Assembly: GCF_001442755.1 (NCBI RefSeq)
Contig: NZ_CP006367.1
Coordinates: 1,302,001-1,366,000 of the forward strand
DNA: 64,000 nt
Reading direction: 5' to 3'
DNA from: Aureimonas sp. AU20
GTDB lineage: Bacteria > Pseudomonadota > Alphaproteobacteria > Rhizobiales > Rhizobiaceae
Made by a program: the position numbers and the translations under genes. Positions 8,810 to 19,900 of the stretch are shown here, in pieces (position 1 is the first letter of the stretch; every line of letters begins with the position of its first letter). The notes under the pieces are model-generated. The model saw only the letters and a program-made list of their open reading frames with translations, was not told where the DNA came from and made no database searches.

Positions 8810-10891
8810 TTACGGAGACACCTCTCCTAATCTGAGGTAGGTCACTTCGAAACCCTTCACCTGCCGGTATGCCTGAAGGCGGTTTGGCAGGCTAAAGGCG
8901 TCGTTCATCTCGAACTTTTGGAAAATGTCGAGACCGCGATCGAGACTAATCTTCCAGCCCGTGTCGCTGTTGATGTGCCGCGCGTGAATGGTGTTGGTCC
9001 CGTCGAACTCCCAGGAGAAGGTGATGCCAGCGGCTGCGCCGGCGGCCTCCACGGCTATTAGATTGGACTGCTGCTTTTCCGGATAGGTGTCGTCAAGGCA
9101 GGTCACTAGGTGAATAGCGACCTCGTCCTCGGGTGCCTTGCGCAGGGCGATCATCTCGACGAACTCCATCACGTTCCTGACCTGATGGAACATGCGGATG
9201 TACGGATCGGTGATAACGATCTTTTTTGCGCCCTCGACCCAGGGCCAGAAAAGATCCGCGAATGTCACCCCCTTTTGATTTTCGCTGAACACTCGATGCC
9301 CGTCGCGCGGGGCGGCCGGCGCAGCCTTGCCGACAAACACAGGTGACGCGATCGATGTCTCAGGCGCAATAGTCGCGGGGGACGCCCTTTCCGAGGGAGT
9401 CGGCTCGTCGTGCGCTGGGGCGCGCTTGTGATAGTGATCCGGGTATTCCGTTTCCTCCAGCGTCGTCACGCTAATTTTTCGGCCGTCACGGGCGGTGAAC
9501 GAGAAATCCGTGTCCGGGTAGGTGCTGTCGATCCGGAGGAGCTGGTCTTTAACCCGCTTCCGGCCCTCCATGGCGAGATGTAGGATCTCTTCGACCTCGG
9601 CCTCGCTCGCGCCATCTGCTGGAAACAGCAGCTTCATAATGCCCGAAAAGGTCTTGTTCACCCCGTCGCGGTCGCGCGTTGAGATATCTGAGGAAAGGCT
9701 GAACAGATCTCCATAGCGGTTGGAATAGTCGTCGTTACGCATATGGCGCAGGATTTCGGCAAGGTAATCGACGACAAATCCGTAGCCGGTGGCGAACATT
9801 TCACCGCGGATGACATCGATCTCCCAGCCCGGCACATAAGTGTGGAGGCGATCGATGAACGCGGAGTCGTAATACTTATCCGGCAGCTCCTCGAACAGGT
9901 CACTGTGCTTCAGCATGTAGGGTACGGTGTGCTTGGTGTTCCCCACAAAGACCATGGATGCCTCAGCCCCGAGCGTCTCGACACCCCGGGAGAAGCTCTT
10001 GTTGGCCATGTAGTTTTTCATGATGTCGACAAGCGCCTTATCGACACGCTTCTGCCGGCCCGCGAACTCGTCGAAGGCGACGACATCCCAGTAACCGACC
10101 AAGCCGATCTTGCCTGAGCTGTTATTGACGAACAGCTTGGGCACTGTCACCTCGCCGCCGGAAATCAAGATCCCGTGCGGAGAAAACTCTGAGAAAATGT
10201 GCGACTTGCCCGTCCCCTTTGGGCCAAGCTCAATAAGGTTGTAGTTGCGCTCGACGAATGGAACGAGGCGCATCAGCTGCAACAGCTTGCTGCGGCGCCC
10301 GAACATCTCGGGATCGAATCCCACTGTTTGGAACAGCAGGTCGATCCACTCGTCCGTCGTGAATCCGGCCCGCGCCTGAAGATAAGTGTCGTAATCGAAT
10401 TTGGAGAGCTGGATTGGTTTGATGCTGCCGAGAACCCAGGGCGCGACGTTCTTGTCCTCACTGTGCTCGTACTCGACATCGGCAATGCACCAGATGCCGC
10501 TGACGAGCAGCTTGGGATGGGTCTTCACCGTCCCGGAATCGATGATCACCTTCTTGATGCCGAGGTTGGAGAAGGTGGCCTCGTAAACATCCCTATCGGT
10601 GTTTAAATCGACACTGATCTTGTCGATCACCTTCCACCGGCCCTTCTCTCGGATGTTCGATCGGATCAGGCCCGCCTCGTTGCGATGAACGTAGTGCTTG
10701 CGCAGGATTTCCTTGACCGTCTCGATCCCCGACTGAATCGAGGCGTCGTCATTGGTGGCGCAATATTGGCCGAGCAGGAACTCCAGCACATAAGAAGGGA
10801 CGATGGCGTTGCCCTTTACGGCCTTAACCAGGTCCTTGCGCACTACAAGTCCGGGGAAGCGTTCGTTTATCTTGTCGTCCAGCGCATTCAT
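8810..10891 (-). CDS. brxL: BREX Lon-like ATPase BrxL
   Basis: The product has 693 residues. BrxL is a DNA-binding AAA+ protein that forms ring assemblies and is the last gene of type I BREX loci. The Walker A GPKGTGKSHIFSEF lies near residue 222, followed by a Walker B-like VVAFDEFAG near 267. The last 130 residues (GVTFADLFWPWVEGAKKIVI, then DPYIRMFHQVRNVMEFVEMI) match the C-terminal domain typical of BrxL. Length is as expected for the family. It starts 11 bp after the pglZ stop on the same strand, so the seven BREX genes form one transcription direction with this gene last. Identification is strong from both sequence and position. Confidence 0.92.
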   Translation of the reverse strand: MNALDDKINERFPGLVVRKDLVKAVKGNAIVPSYVLEFLLGQYCATNDDASIQSGIETVKEILRKHYVHRNEAGLIRSNIREKGRWKVIDKISVDLNTDRDVYEATFSNLGIKKVIIDSGTVKTHPKLLVSGIWCIADVEYEHSEDKNVAPWVLGSIKPIQLSKFDYDTYLQARAGFTTDEWIDLLFQTVGFDPEMFGRRSKLLQLMRLVPFVERNYNLIELGPKGTGKSHIFSEFSPHGILISGGEVTVPKLFVNNSSGKIGLVGYWDVVAFDEFAGRQKRVDKALVDIMKNYMANKSFSRGVETLGAEASMVFVGNTKHTVPYMLKHSDLFEELPDKYYDSAFIDRLHTYVPGWEIDVIRGEMFATGYGFVVDYLAEILRHMRNDDYSNRYGDLFSLSSDISTRDRDGVNKTFSGIMKLLFPADGASEAEVEEILHLAMEGRKRVKDQLLRIDSTYPDTDFSFTARDGRKISVTTLEETEYPDHYHKRAPAHDEPTPSERASPATIAPETSIASPVFVGKAAPAAPRDGHRVFSENQKGVTFADLFWPWVEGAKKIVITDPYIRMFHQVRNVMEFVEMIALRKAPEDEVAIHLVTCLDDTYPEKQQSNLIAVEAAGAAAGITFSWEFDGTNTIHARHINSDTGWKISLDRGLDIFQKFEMNDAFSLPNRLQAYRQVKGFEVTYLRLGEVSP

Positions 10892-10902
10892 CGCTCTTCC
10901 CT

Positions 10903-13404
10903 TCAGAAGTCGAAATCGTTCGAGAAGCTGCGCTTCAGCCGATAGCGAGCAGTGCGGTACTCCCGGAAGTGAGACGTCTCGCCATGTCGCTCTTCGAGTT
11001 TCAGGATCACCTCGTGATTGTTGAACGCGTCGGCTTGACGCGACAGCAGGAACCGAACCAGAATTTCGCGCTCGCGGGGATTGTCGGAGCGGAAATCGAA
11101 GACCAAGTCATGGCGATCGGAAATCAGCTCGCCTGATTGGGCGTAGATGCCGGCTCGCAGCTGGCGCGACTGAGCTTTCTCGGTCACCGCAGTCGCTTGA
11201 TAGAAGCGCACCGAGATTTGGCTCGAGGTGATCATCTGGTTCGAGCTGCCAATGATTTCGACCTCGACCGCCGAAGTGTCGCTCTGACGCTTCTTGTTGA
11301 TTTTGACCACCGGGACGACGAGCTCCTGTAGCGTCGCCCCGCCATGGACGAACCGGCTCCCCGAACCTTGCCTGCGCAGCCGGTTGATCGATTTGGGGAT
11401 CAGCATTTCCACCGAGCCCTGAAGATTGGCCTGCGCAGGCGTGAAGCGCCGCAGGCCATGATTGGCCTTCAAGCCATGCCCCAGGATGAACCGGCGATCC
11501 CGATACAGGATCGTGTCGCCCTCCACCTGGGCGGAGGAGAAGTCGCTCTCCTCGATCGGCCTATGCTGATAGATGAAGCCGTGGTCGGCAGTGACGATCA
11601 TGTTGCCGGCATTGGCGCCGTTGAGCTTTTTCATCAGCCGCACGATCTCTTCGATCGTGTCCTCCGCAGCCTCGAAAACCCGCTCCTCCGAAACCTGCTT
11701 GTCGCCGATTGCGTCGATCAGGTTGTGATAGACAAAGATGACGTCGTGGTCCCGGACGAGCGCTCGCGCTTGATCCTTGTCCAAGCCCATCAGCTCCTCG
11801 GCTTTCAAGGCCGTGGTCCTGTCACTTGGGCGACCTTTCGCCAGGATCTTTTTCCGGTTCTCCAGTCCCTGTGAGCTCTGGCCATCTACCAGGACGGTGG
11901 CGGTGTCATTATCGGCGATTTGCAGGTCGCCGTTGGGCAGGAGCGAAGCCATGCCGAGCTGGGTGTAGCTTGGCAGACTGCCAAACACTGGCTGGATAAC
12001 CGCCTCGTAGCGGTCAAGGCTCCGAATACGTCCGAGGAGCTCCTCGGCAACTTCGTAGCGGAGTGCGTCGGAGATGATGACGCAAATCTTCTGATCACGA
12101 CGCCGAAACTCACCAACATGCTCGCGATAGAAGCTCCGCTGTGCCGGGATAGGTGCGGCTGACCAGGTTTCTGCCACGTCCACATGGGTCTGCCACGCCT
12201 CGTTGAGGCGCAGCAGATAACTGTTCACGTAATGGTTCTCGACCTGCTCTGAGAGTTCGCGCGTCAAAGTCGCTTGCCCGGACTTTTGCATGTGCCAGAT
12301 GAATTTCCGGTAGAGCTGGTCGATCCTGAACCAGCTCTTTGCATAGCGCTGCACGCCCTCAGCCAGGCTGGTCATGCCGAGTGCTACCTGCGCCATAGCC
12401 TGCTGGAATTCGGCGGCGAAACCGATCGCCTCATAGAGATCGCGATAGGCGCCGTACCAGTGGCTTTGCCGCCGTTGGCGAACCCAGCTCAGCACGTCAG
12501 CCTGGGCAACCGTCTGGGCGCTGACCTCATGAACTAACGCACGGATAATCGCTCGATCGACCTCCTCGAAATAGTCGATCTCGATCAACGTGCGGAAATC
12601 GCGTTTGGCCAGATCCTCGGCGATGCCCAAGGCCTCGGCATAATCGGCCGACAGCTTGGCAAAGACCTCCTCGGCATTCCGGTTGTTTTTCCACCGTCGG
12701 AAAAACACCAGCGCCTCCGGCGTCAGGATCGGCTCCCCGCCGACGGAGCTCTGGTAGCAGGATTTGAATAGGGTGATCGCGAAATCGCCGATGCTGGGGC
12801 GCTCGGCGCGATAGCCAAAGACCCGCGCCATCTGCTCCCAGAGGAAGACGTCCAGTCCGACGTGCCCGATCACCCGCAGGCCGTCCTCGCGGCCCTCGGC
12901 AAGCTCCGTCAGCAGCGCTTCAACCACGGTGTCAAAGCCACCCTCCGCGCCGGCGCATATGGCCAGCATCTTCAGACGCAGGGCGAGTTTGGTGTCGTCG
13001 GCTCGGATAGCCGACCTTAACTTCTCCATCCGGCGACTGGACCGGAAGAACTCCTGATGCTCACGCACCAGATCCTCGAAGCCGACTGGCAAACCAAGGT
13101 CGCTCAGCCAGATTGCCACCTGGTCGGTCTTGAACACCACGTTGGCCAGTTCGACGTCGAGCAGCCAATTGTCGATGTCGGCCGGCCGCGGCTCGTTCCA
13201 GTAGAGTAGGAACCGATCCTTTGGGAATTCCCGAAGGACCCGGTGCTTCACGGCGAACTCCGTGTTGACCACCTCGATCTTCGTCACGCTGTTCAGCGTT
13301 AGCCCATCGAATGCGTCGCGGAACTCGCGCGCGGGATCGTACCAAAAGACGACGCGGTGCTTGTCGAAGTGGCCTTCAAGACCCTTGGCGATGCGGTCCA
13401 GCAT
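10903..13404 (-). CDS. pglZ: BREX alkaline-phosphatase-like protein PglZ
   Basis: The product has 833 residues. PglZ is a metal-dependent alkaline-phosphatase-fold protein and a core BREX component. The start MLDRIAKGLEGHFDKHRVVFWYDP is typical of type A PglZ. Metal-binding regions of the phosphatase fold are visible: VIISDALRYEVAEELL near residue 443 and TADHGFIYQ near 605. The start lies 2 bp after the pglX stop. PglZ works with BrxB, BrxC and PglX in host DNA methylation and phage exclusion. Nothing appears truncated. Confidence 0.93.
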   Translation of the reverse strand: MLDRIAKGLEGHFDKHRVVFWYDPAREFRDAFDGLTLNSVTKIEVVNTEFAVKHRVLREFPKDRFLLYWNEPRPADIDNWLLDVELANVVFKTDQVAIWLSDLGLPVGFEDLVREHQEFFRSSRRMEKLRSAIRADDTKLALRLKMLAICAGAEGGFDTVVEALLTELAEGREDGLRVIGHVGLDVFLWEQMARVFGYRAERPSIGDFAITLFKSCYQSSVGGEPILTPEALVFFRRWKNNRNAEEVFAKLSADYAEALGIAEDLAKRDFRTLIEIDYFEEVDRAIIRALVHEVSAQTVAQADVLSWVRQRRQSHWYGAYRDLYEAIGFAAEFQQAMAQVALGMTSLAEGVQRYAKSWFRIDQLYRKFIWHMQKSGQATLTRELSEQVENHYVNSYLLRLNEAWQTHVDVAETWSAAPIPAQRSFYREHVGEFRRRDQKICVIISDALRYEVAEELLGRIRSLDRYEAVIQPVFGSLPSYTQLGMASLLPNGDLQIADNDTATVLVDGQSSQGLENRKKILAKGRPSDRTTALKAEELMGLDKDQARALVRDHDVIFVYHNLIDAIGDKQVSEERVFEAAEDTIEEIVRLMKKLNGANAGNMIVTADHGFIYQHRPIEESDFSSAQVEGDTILYRDRRFILGHGLKANHGLRRFTPAQANLQGSVEMLIPKSINRLRRQGSGSRFVHGGATLQELVVPVVKINKKRQSDTSAVEVEIIGSSNQMITSSQISVRFYQATAVTEKAQSRQLRAGIYAQSGELISDRHDLVFDFRSDNPREREILVRFLLSRQADAFNNHEVILKLEERHGETSHFREYRTARYRLKRSFSNDFDF

Positions 13405-13406
13405 GG

Positions 13407-16400
13407 TCAGTCGTCGGCGTCATTTAGGCCCTTGATGGGCTTCAGGGCTGCACCGAACCTGGGATAGTTGGCCTTCACGCCGTCATCGAGGTCGATCTCG
13501 ATCTTTTGCGTGGCCAGCGGGAACAGGACGTCGCGCTCCCACGCATCGACCTCCTCGATCTGCCTACCCGTCGCCTCGATCTCTTTCAGGGCCTTCGTTT
13601 TCTGCGTGGGCGAAGCATCACTGCTGATGCTCAACGCCTCCTGCGCGCGGCGATGACCCTCTAACTTGTTGCGGAACTCGCGCAAGTAGTCGTTGAGCAC
13701 CACGCTCACGGTGTCCGGCCGATAGCGGTGCATGTAAATCAGCGCGTTGAACGTGCCTTTGGGGCTGGAGAACAGCCAGTAGATCGGGCGCTTCTTATAG
13801 CGCCTGACGTGGTCGGCATAAAAATCGCGGGTGAAGTAGGACCGCAGCTTTTTGCCCAAAGCCTCCTCGATGAAGACGAGGTTCTCCTGGAAGTGCGCCT
13901 CACCGAAGGTCACGCGCAGGAACTTGCGGAAGCGTTCAGTGATGTCGTCGGGGAACCAGTCGCCGTCGAGAATGGGGATGACATTGTCGGCGTCTGGCGG
14001 GAAAGTCGGCTCCGGCACCTTGGCCAGATACTCCTCGATCCCCTTACCCTGATTGGCGAGGATCAGCCCGGGCGCATCGGGGCTGTAGCGGCCGAACATG
14101 CAGCCGACGGCATAGCTGAGGAACTCGCGCATCGTGTCGGAGCGCAGCAGGTTCCCGAGCTCGGCCTCGCTCTTGTTGCCGCCATAGCGATAGGCGGGGT
14201 TGCAGGTGAGGGTGATCTCCTCGATCGGCACCTCGGGCGTCAGCTCGTCTTGCAGCCCATAGGCGTCGATGAAGATGCGGTTGTTCTCTTCCTCCAGCCG
14301 CTGCATTTCGTCCGTCATGCCCTGCCAGTGGGCGCGCAGGCGGGCATGTGTAGCCTTGAGCGTCTCGCCACGGTGATCGGGCGAGAGCAGCGGGAGGCTG
14401 GTAAAATCCCACGAGGTTTCGTAGGCGTCCCAGTCGGATTTTGCCTGGCTGAGGCAAGTCTGAACATTCGTCCTAATGCTGTCGGAAGTATTTTGCAGCT
14501 TTGGCAGACGGATAATATCACCCGACAGGAAGTTTACAGTCTGGGAACGAAGCCTCAGGAAGAAGGGACCCAGCTTTGAGTTTAGGTAGCCGAGATACTC
14601 TGGCAGATGTCCTTGCCGCTTTGGGAAAATGCATAGAGCAGCATTGTTGGCAACTTCGGACTTCGCGAGCCTTCTGAAACCAGACTTGCCTCCCGATACT
14701 GCCGACCACGAAATGCCTTCGAGATCCCACAGTTCCTCATTCAGAACGCGAGCAATTGGATCTGTACGGTAGTGTGATATAGTTGCTCTGTCCCACTTAA
14801 CTACACACTCTTGATTTCCTTCCCACTTTCGATATTCTCCGCCTTTAGGATGATCTCGCCAAGGTCCAGTGGCTGAGCGTTTACCCGCGTCCACCTCCCA
14901 GAACAGCCTAATAAACTTTTCATTGTTGCCTGTCTTCACGTAGCCGTCACAGATAAAGTCTTCCTCCAAGGTTCCTTTCGAAAAAGCGGCAATTACTCGC
15001 TCGGAAGCAGTATATACAATGGGTCTCCCCGCAATCTTCTCGAAGTCGGATTGGGCGGCTTGGTATCGTCCAACGGAATTTGACCCAGATGCTATGAACT
15101 TTAGCTTGGTTCTTTTCTCTTTTTCATTTCGCCCGTCGGTTAGATCAATAAAGTCACCGGGGTGGTTCGACGAAACAGACTTTCCAAATACGAACGCTGT
15201 CGTTGAAACGATTGCGCCGCCGATACTGTCGAACGCACGTTCCCCCAAATGCGCCATAGCCAATACTGCACCGGTTTCTGACAGCTTGGCGCGTAATAAT
15301 TCAAAGGAAGAAAGGAACATCCAAGACTGCATATTGATCATCGCGACCATTCCATGTTGGTTTGCCAACCAAATTGCTCGCTCCATGAACATCGCGAAGA
15401 GATCAGATTTACTATTGGGGTAGCGCGATTTTGAGTGATTCTGAAGGTCCGCGTTAAGCCCGCTTGTTCCCGCATAGGGGGGATTGGCCACTACCACGTG
15501 ATACTTCGGAGACAGCGCCTCGGCCATGCGCAGCACGGCGACGACGCGGACCTGCACCTCTTTCAGCAGCAGGTCGGAGCCGAAATCCCGCGCCTCCACC
15601 ACCCGCAGCGTCTCTGCCGGATCGCGCAGCTTCGGCACGATCAGCGAGCCGAAGTTCTTCGCCTGCTCGAACTGTAGCAGCGTCTCGCGTAGCTCATCGG
15701 TGAACAGGTCGCGCCCCACCACGGCGGCCACGTCCTGCATCTCGGCCGGGGTGAAGGTCACGTTCTGCAGCACGACGATGTCGGGCTTCGCCTCCATCCG
15801 CAGGAACCGCCGCCGCCCCAGCCGCGCCGCCGCCTTCATCGCCAGTGCAAAGGCCGCTAGCGCCCCAGCTCGGTCGTCGATCTCCACCCCCGTCAGGTTA
15901 TGCTGCAGGATAAGGGCGGGGATCCGGACGGGATCGTAACCCTCTTCCTCGTAGATCGCGTAGAGCAGGTCGAAGGCATAGGTCAGCATGTGCCCCGAGC
16001 CGCAGGCCGGGTCGCAGACCATGATCTCCTCGGGCTTGACGATGCGCAGGAAGTCCGTCTCAGGCTCTTCCGGCGCGATGTAGTAGTCCATCCGCTCGGC
16101 CAGCTTCGACCCCGGTCGGTTCAGCAGCCAGAGCCGCCCCAGCGAGTTCTCGACCAGGTAGCGGACGATCCAGTGCGGGGTAAAGAGCTGGGTGGCGGCC
16201 GGGATGTTCTCGGCCGTGATCTTCTGATTCTTCTTCAGCCCCGCAAAGACCTGGTCCTTCTTCTCGGATATGTAGAATTGGTACAGCCAGCCGATGATCT
16301 CCACATCCCGACAGGCTTCGTCGGTCATAGCCTCGCGAAGCCGGGCAAGGATCGAGGTCTGGCTTAGCAGATCCTTTGGCATCAGAAGTTCAGAGAAGTC

Positions 16401-16922
16401 GTCGATCTTCTCAAACATAAACGGCATCGTCGTGTGCCAATAATTGCAGGTGGCCACCAGCAACCGGTGATAGGCCTCACCCTGAGGATCCGGTGACGGC
16501 GTCCGGCTGTCGAGCAACGCCCGTAACTGTGCGGCCGCCGCTTCGGAAACTTCCTCACCGATGACGCCCGCCATCGCCTCCGACAGAATTTCGGGTCGCG
16601 TCTGTCCATCAGCCGGAGTCACCACCCGAACGGCCGTATAGCCATTGGCGTCCATGAAACGCAGCGCGGTGAAGCGGTTGAACCAGGTGTAAGCTACGCG
16701 TTCGATGACCTGGTCGCGCGACGTGCGCCCGATCTCGCTCTCGAGCTGCTGCACGGCCTTCGGCGCTTCGCGCCGCGCAGCGCTGTTCTCTGCCAGAACC
16801 TGGACGAGCTTCGCCGACACCTGGTCGCGCAGCGTCCGGCGGGCTTCCTGCGCGAATTTCTTGAGCGCACCGGTATCCATCGTACTGCGCTGCGGGACAC
16901 TCGTCGGGGTAATCGCATCCAT
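13407..16922 (-). CDS. pglX: BREX adenine-specific DNA methyltransferase PglX (BrxX)
   Basis: The product has 1171 residues. PglX methylates adenine at the BREX recognition site of host DNA and is the specificity factor of type I BREX. Methyltransferase motif I is seen in VCDPACGSGHML near residue 306, and catalytic motif IV in VVANPPYAGTSG near 480. The part after NPPY, about residues 490-825 (15450-14450), is noticeably lower in GC than the rest: 27 of 60 bases at 15361-15420 against 40 of 60 at 15541-15600. It probably contains the target-recognition domain, which is often exchanged between strains. The ATG overlaps the brxC stop (TGATG). The reading frame is intact, with no phase-variable repeat seen. 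Confidence 0.94.
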   Translation of the reverse strand: MDAITPTSVPQRSTMDTGALKKFAQEARRTLRDQVSAKLVQVLAENSAARREAPKAVQQLESEIGRTSRDQVIERVAYTWFNRFTALRFMDANGYTAVRVVTPADGQTRPEILSEAMAGVIGEEVSEAAAAQLRALLDSRTPSPDPQGEAYHRLLVATCNYWHTTMPFMFEKIDDFSELLMPKDLLSQTSILARLREAMTDEACRDVEIIGWLYQFYISEKKDQVFAGLKKNQKITAENIPAATQLFTPHWIVRYLVENSLGRLWLLNRPGSKLAERMDYYIAPEEPETDFLRIVKPEEIMVCDPACGSGHMLTYAFDLLYAIYEEEGYDPVRIPALILQHNLTGVEIDDRAGALAAFALAMKAAARLGRRRFLRMEAKPDIVVLQNVTFTPAEMQDVAAVVGRDLFTDELRETLLQFEQAKNFGSLIVPKLRDPAETLRVVEARDFGSDLLLKEVQVRVVAVLRMAEALSPKYHVVVANPPYAGTSGLNADLQNHSKSRYPNSKSDLFAMFMERAIWLANQHGMVAMINMQSWMFLSSFELLRAKLSETGAVLAMAHLGERAFDSIGGAIVSTTAFVFGKSVSSNHPGDFIDLTDGRNEKEKRTKLKFIASGSNSVGRYQAAQSDFEKIAGRPIVYTASERVIAAFSKGTLEEDFICDGYVKTGNNEKFIRLFWEVDAGKRSATGPWRDHPKGGEYRKWEGNQECVVKWDRATISHYRTDPIARVLNEELWDLEGISWSAVSGGKSGFRRLAKSEVANNAALCIFPKRQGHLPEYLGYLNSKLGPFFLRLRSQTVNFLSGDIIRLPKLQNTSDSIRTNVQTCLSQAKSDWDAYETSWDFTSLPLLSPDHRGETLKATHARLRAHWQGMTDEMQRLEEENNRIFIDAYGLQDELTPEVPIEEITLTCNPAYRYGGNKSEAELGNLLRSDTMREFLSYAVGCMFGRYSPDAPGLILANQGKGIEEYLAKVPEPTFPPDADNVIPILDGDWFPDDITERFRKFLRVTFGEAHFQENLVFIEEALGKKLRSYFTRDFYADHVRRYKKRPIYWLFSSPKGTFNALIYMHRYRPDTVSVVLNDYLREFRNKLEGHRRAQEALSISSDASPTQKTKALKEIEATGRQIEEVDAWERDVLFPLATQKIEIDLDDGVKANYPRFGAALKPIKGLNDADD

Positions 16923-19900
16923 CAGATCGTGATCCTTTTGCCCGCGCGGATTTCCGCGATCAGCGTCTCACGCAGGGTATCGAGGTAGGCATCCACGTCC
17001 TGCTCGTCGGCAAGGAAGGGCTTGGCGTAGGCGACGCGTAGCCCAGTAGCTGCCACGTATTGGGTAGGCGGCAGAGGTGGTGGCGCGACGGGCCTTTCAT
17101 CACCGGGCGCGCCCTGCTGCTCAGAGCTGGCGCCGACCCCCTCGTCGGCAGGCTGGGGGGGCGGCGTGGTGACTCGGCCAAGCAGCGCCGGAAATACGGT
17201 CGACTTGAAGCCCGTCACCCGCTCGCGGATCACAGCGATCAAGCCACTGCTCCCGATTGTCTCAAGGACGCCCGTAAACCCCGCCTCGATTTCCCGGCGC
17301 ACAGGTTCGGCCAGGGTGGAATATTCCGGAAGCACCCGGAGCTTTTCTCTCAGATCTTCAATTTCAGACAGCGCCGCCTTGCGCTCCGCGACGATCCGCG
17401 CATCGACCTCGGCCTTGAGCGCATCAAGGGAGCCCTTCATCTGCTGAATGGCATTGCCCTTGAAGCAGGTTGGATTGTCCAGAACGGCTCGGATGGCGCC
17501 GGCTCGATCGTCACCGCCATAGCCGAAGTTGGCGCCCTGATCGGCAAGGTAGGTGCGCGCTTCGTCGTAGATCGCCTTCTGCGACCCGCCCATGAAGCGG
17601 CGAACCGGATCGAGGATGCTCTCCTTGAGATCGAGCAGGCGCTCCTCGTGGCGACCGAGGTCCTGCACGTACCATGCATAGGGTTTGCCGGTGACCTCGC
17701 GCACCGCCTCCTGCACCTCGGTCAAGGCGGCGAGGAACGGATAGCGCGCCGACTGGGCCTGCAGCACTGCAAGTTCATTCTTGAGCGCGGCGAACGCTTC
17801 GGCGGTTTCGAGACCCAGCGCCTTGCCTTCCGATCCCGCCGGCTGCGAGTCGAAGAACTCGCCGTAGAATTCCTTCAGCTTGCGCGTCTGCGCCGCCGTG
17901 AATTCCACCTGCAGCTCCACCACGATGTTGCCATGCGCGTGGGAGTTCTGAAGCCCGCGTTGCAAGGGCTCGCCTTCCAGCGGGCTGCCGTCCTGGCGCG
18001 CCTCGATCTTGCCGCGCCCGATCAGGCTCGCGGTCGTGGACAGGATCGCGGCGTAGGACCAGCCGTAGGGCTTGCGCTCGAACCGTTCGAGAATGGCCTT
18101 GATCGTCGTGCGAATGCCCGTGCGAGCATTGGCCTGGGCGAAGTTCAGGATCTCTTGCTCGGTCTCCGTCAGATTGACGCCATCGCCGCCGAACATGCCG
18201 TCGTTGCCATGCGTCAGGGACTTGGCAATATCGCTCTCGGAATAGGCGACGCCGCGCAACATGCCGAGATTGACATGGACCTTATCGACGAGCGTCTGGA
18301 ATGCGCGTTCGATCCTCGCTTGCGGATCCTCCGACCGAATCTCGATCTCCTCGCCACGCACGAACAGCCGCGCATCCGCCAACAGTCGTTGAGCCCGCAG
18401 CGTCATATCGCGCTGGCGGCTGCTGTTCTGCTCGCCTTTTTCGCGGACGATCCGCTCGATGGACGGCTGCTGCGCCACCGCGCGAGCTTGGCGCACATAT
18501 TTGTCGGTCCGCTTGAACATCATCAGGTCGCTAACGAAGCGGACATCGGCGTTCAGGACGACGGCCAACTCGTCGCGCGACATGGTGCGCATGGCAATCG
18601 CTTCAGCATTCCCGCTCTGCTCGTGGAACGGCGTGACGACGTTGATGGCCAGCTCATAATCCCGGCCCAGCAGCCGATCATCCAGATAGCGGGCGAAGCT
18701 ATAGTCCTGTGACGACGCTTCGTGCCGGAGCTTCCGGCTCTTGATGACCCCATCGAAAATCAGGGTTTCCAGTTCCTTGGCGATCTCCGCCGTATCGACC
18801 TCGATCGCCTTGATCTCCTGTTCGACATCCTTTTCTTCGTCGGTCAAGAATTCGAAGAAGTCGCCGTTGCGCTGAGTGTAGGTGTTCTGTTCGAGAAGGC
18901 TTAGCGCTTCCTCCACATGCCGTTTGTGCTTGGCCAAATCGGCGTCAAATCGATCGAGCATCAAGATCGAAATGTTGCGCGCGGTCGGTTTGAAGCCCTT
19001 CACGTATTTGACGAGGAACAGCGCTTTGAGGACCCGCGTGGCGAACTCGTCGCCAAGGTTCTTTTCCGCGATCAGGATCGATTGCTGGACGTTGGACTTG
19101 AGCGCCGTTCGGATCCCCTCGAACATCTGGTCGAAGGTTGCGACACCGCCGACCGGAATGTCCGCAAGCCTGACCGCGACCTCCTGGAAGACGCCGAGCA
19201 TCGACCGTTCACCAACCGAGCTGTGCTTTCCCTCGAAGGCGTTGTGCTGCGACAGGTTCTGGATCGCCTGCTGGAAGAGCGGGTATTGGTAAGGAACGAA
19301 GGGATAGCTGTGAATGAAGTGATCGCGGTCCCGAAAATTCTCGAGGCGCATTGAGCCATCCGCGAAATCGAACAGCGTCTTCAGGTTGTTGGCTTCGCGG
19401 TGATACAGGTCCGTTAGCGACAGGATTCCGGCTTCAGTCTTCTTCAGCAGGCGCTTCTGGATCACCTCCGCCACGTCCGCGCTGTTAAGCGGCATCCGGT
19501 TCGCGAAGCGCGCCTGGATCTTGGAAAAATCGTTTTCCTGCCGCTGCGTCATGTCCCCAATGACAGAGCCCATGTCCTGCTGGGCGGTCACAATGATCCA
19601 CGCTCGACCGCGGCACTTGGTGTTCAGGCTCTCCGCAATGGTCTGCAGGTTGGTCATCAGCTTGACGTTATCGGCGATATATTGGCCGACCTCGTCGACG
19701 AAGAAGTTGAGCCTGAACCCCGGCTCCTGGGCATCGACGTAGGTCTTCACCTTATCGGCGAAGTCCTCGATCGATGACCGGAAATCTTGCCGGTACTGGG
19801 TCAAGATTCCCTGGGCCGTTGACGGATCGCCTCCTGTCGCCTCCGCATAGGCCTTGGCGACGTTCGCACTTTCTAGCAGGGCCTGTTCGCGCCCCCGCTC

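Noticed and set aside
17060..18712. Long open frame on the plus strand opposite brxC
   Set aside because: It mirrors the codon structure of brxC in GC-rich DNA and its translation has no protein family features.
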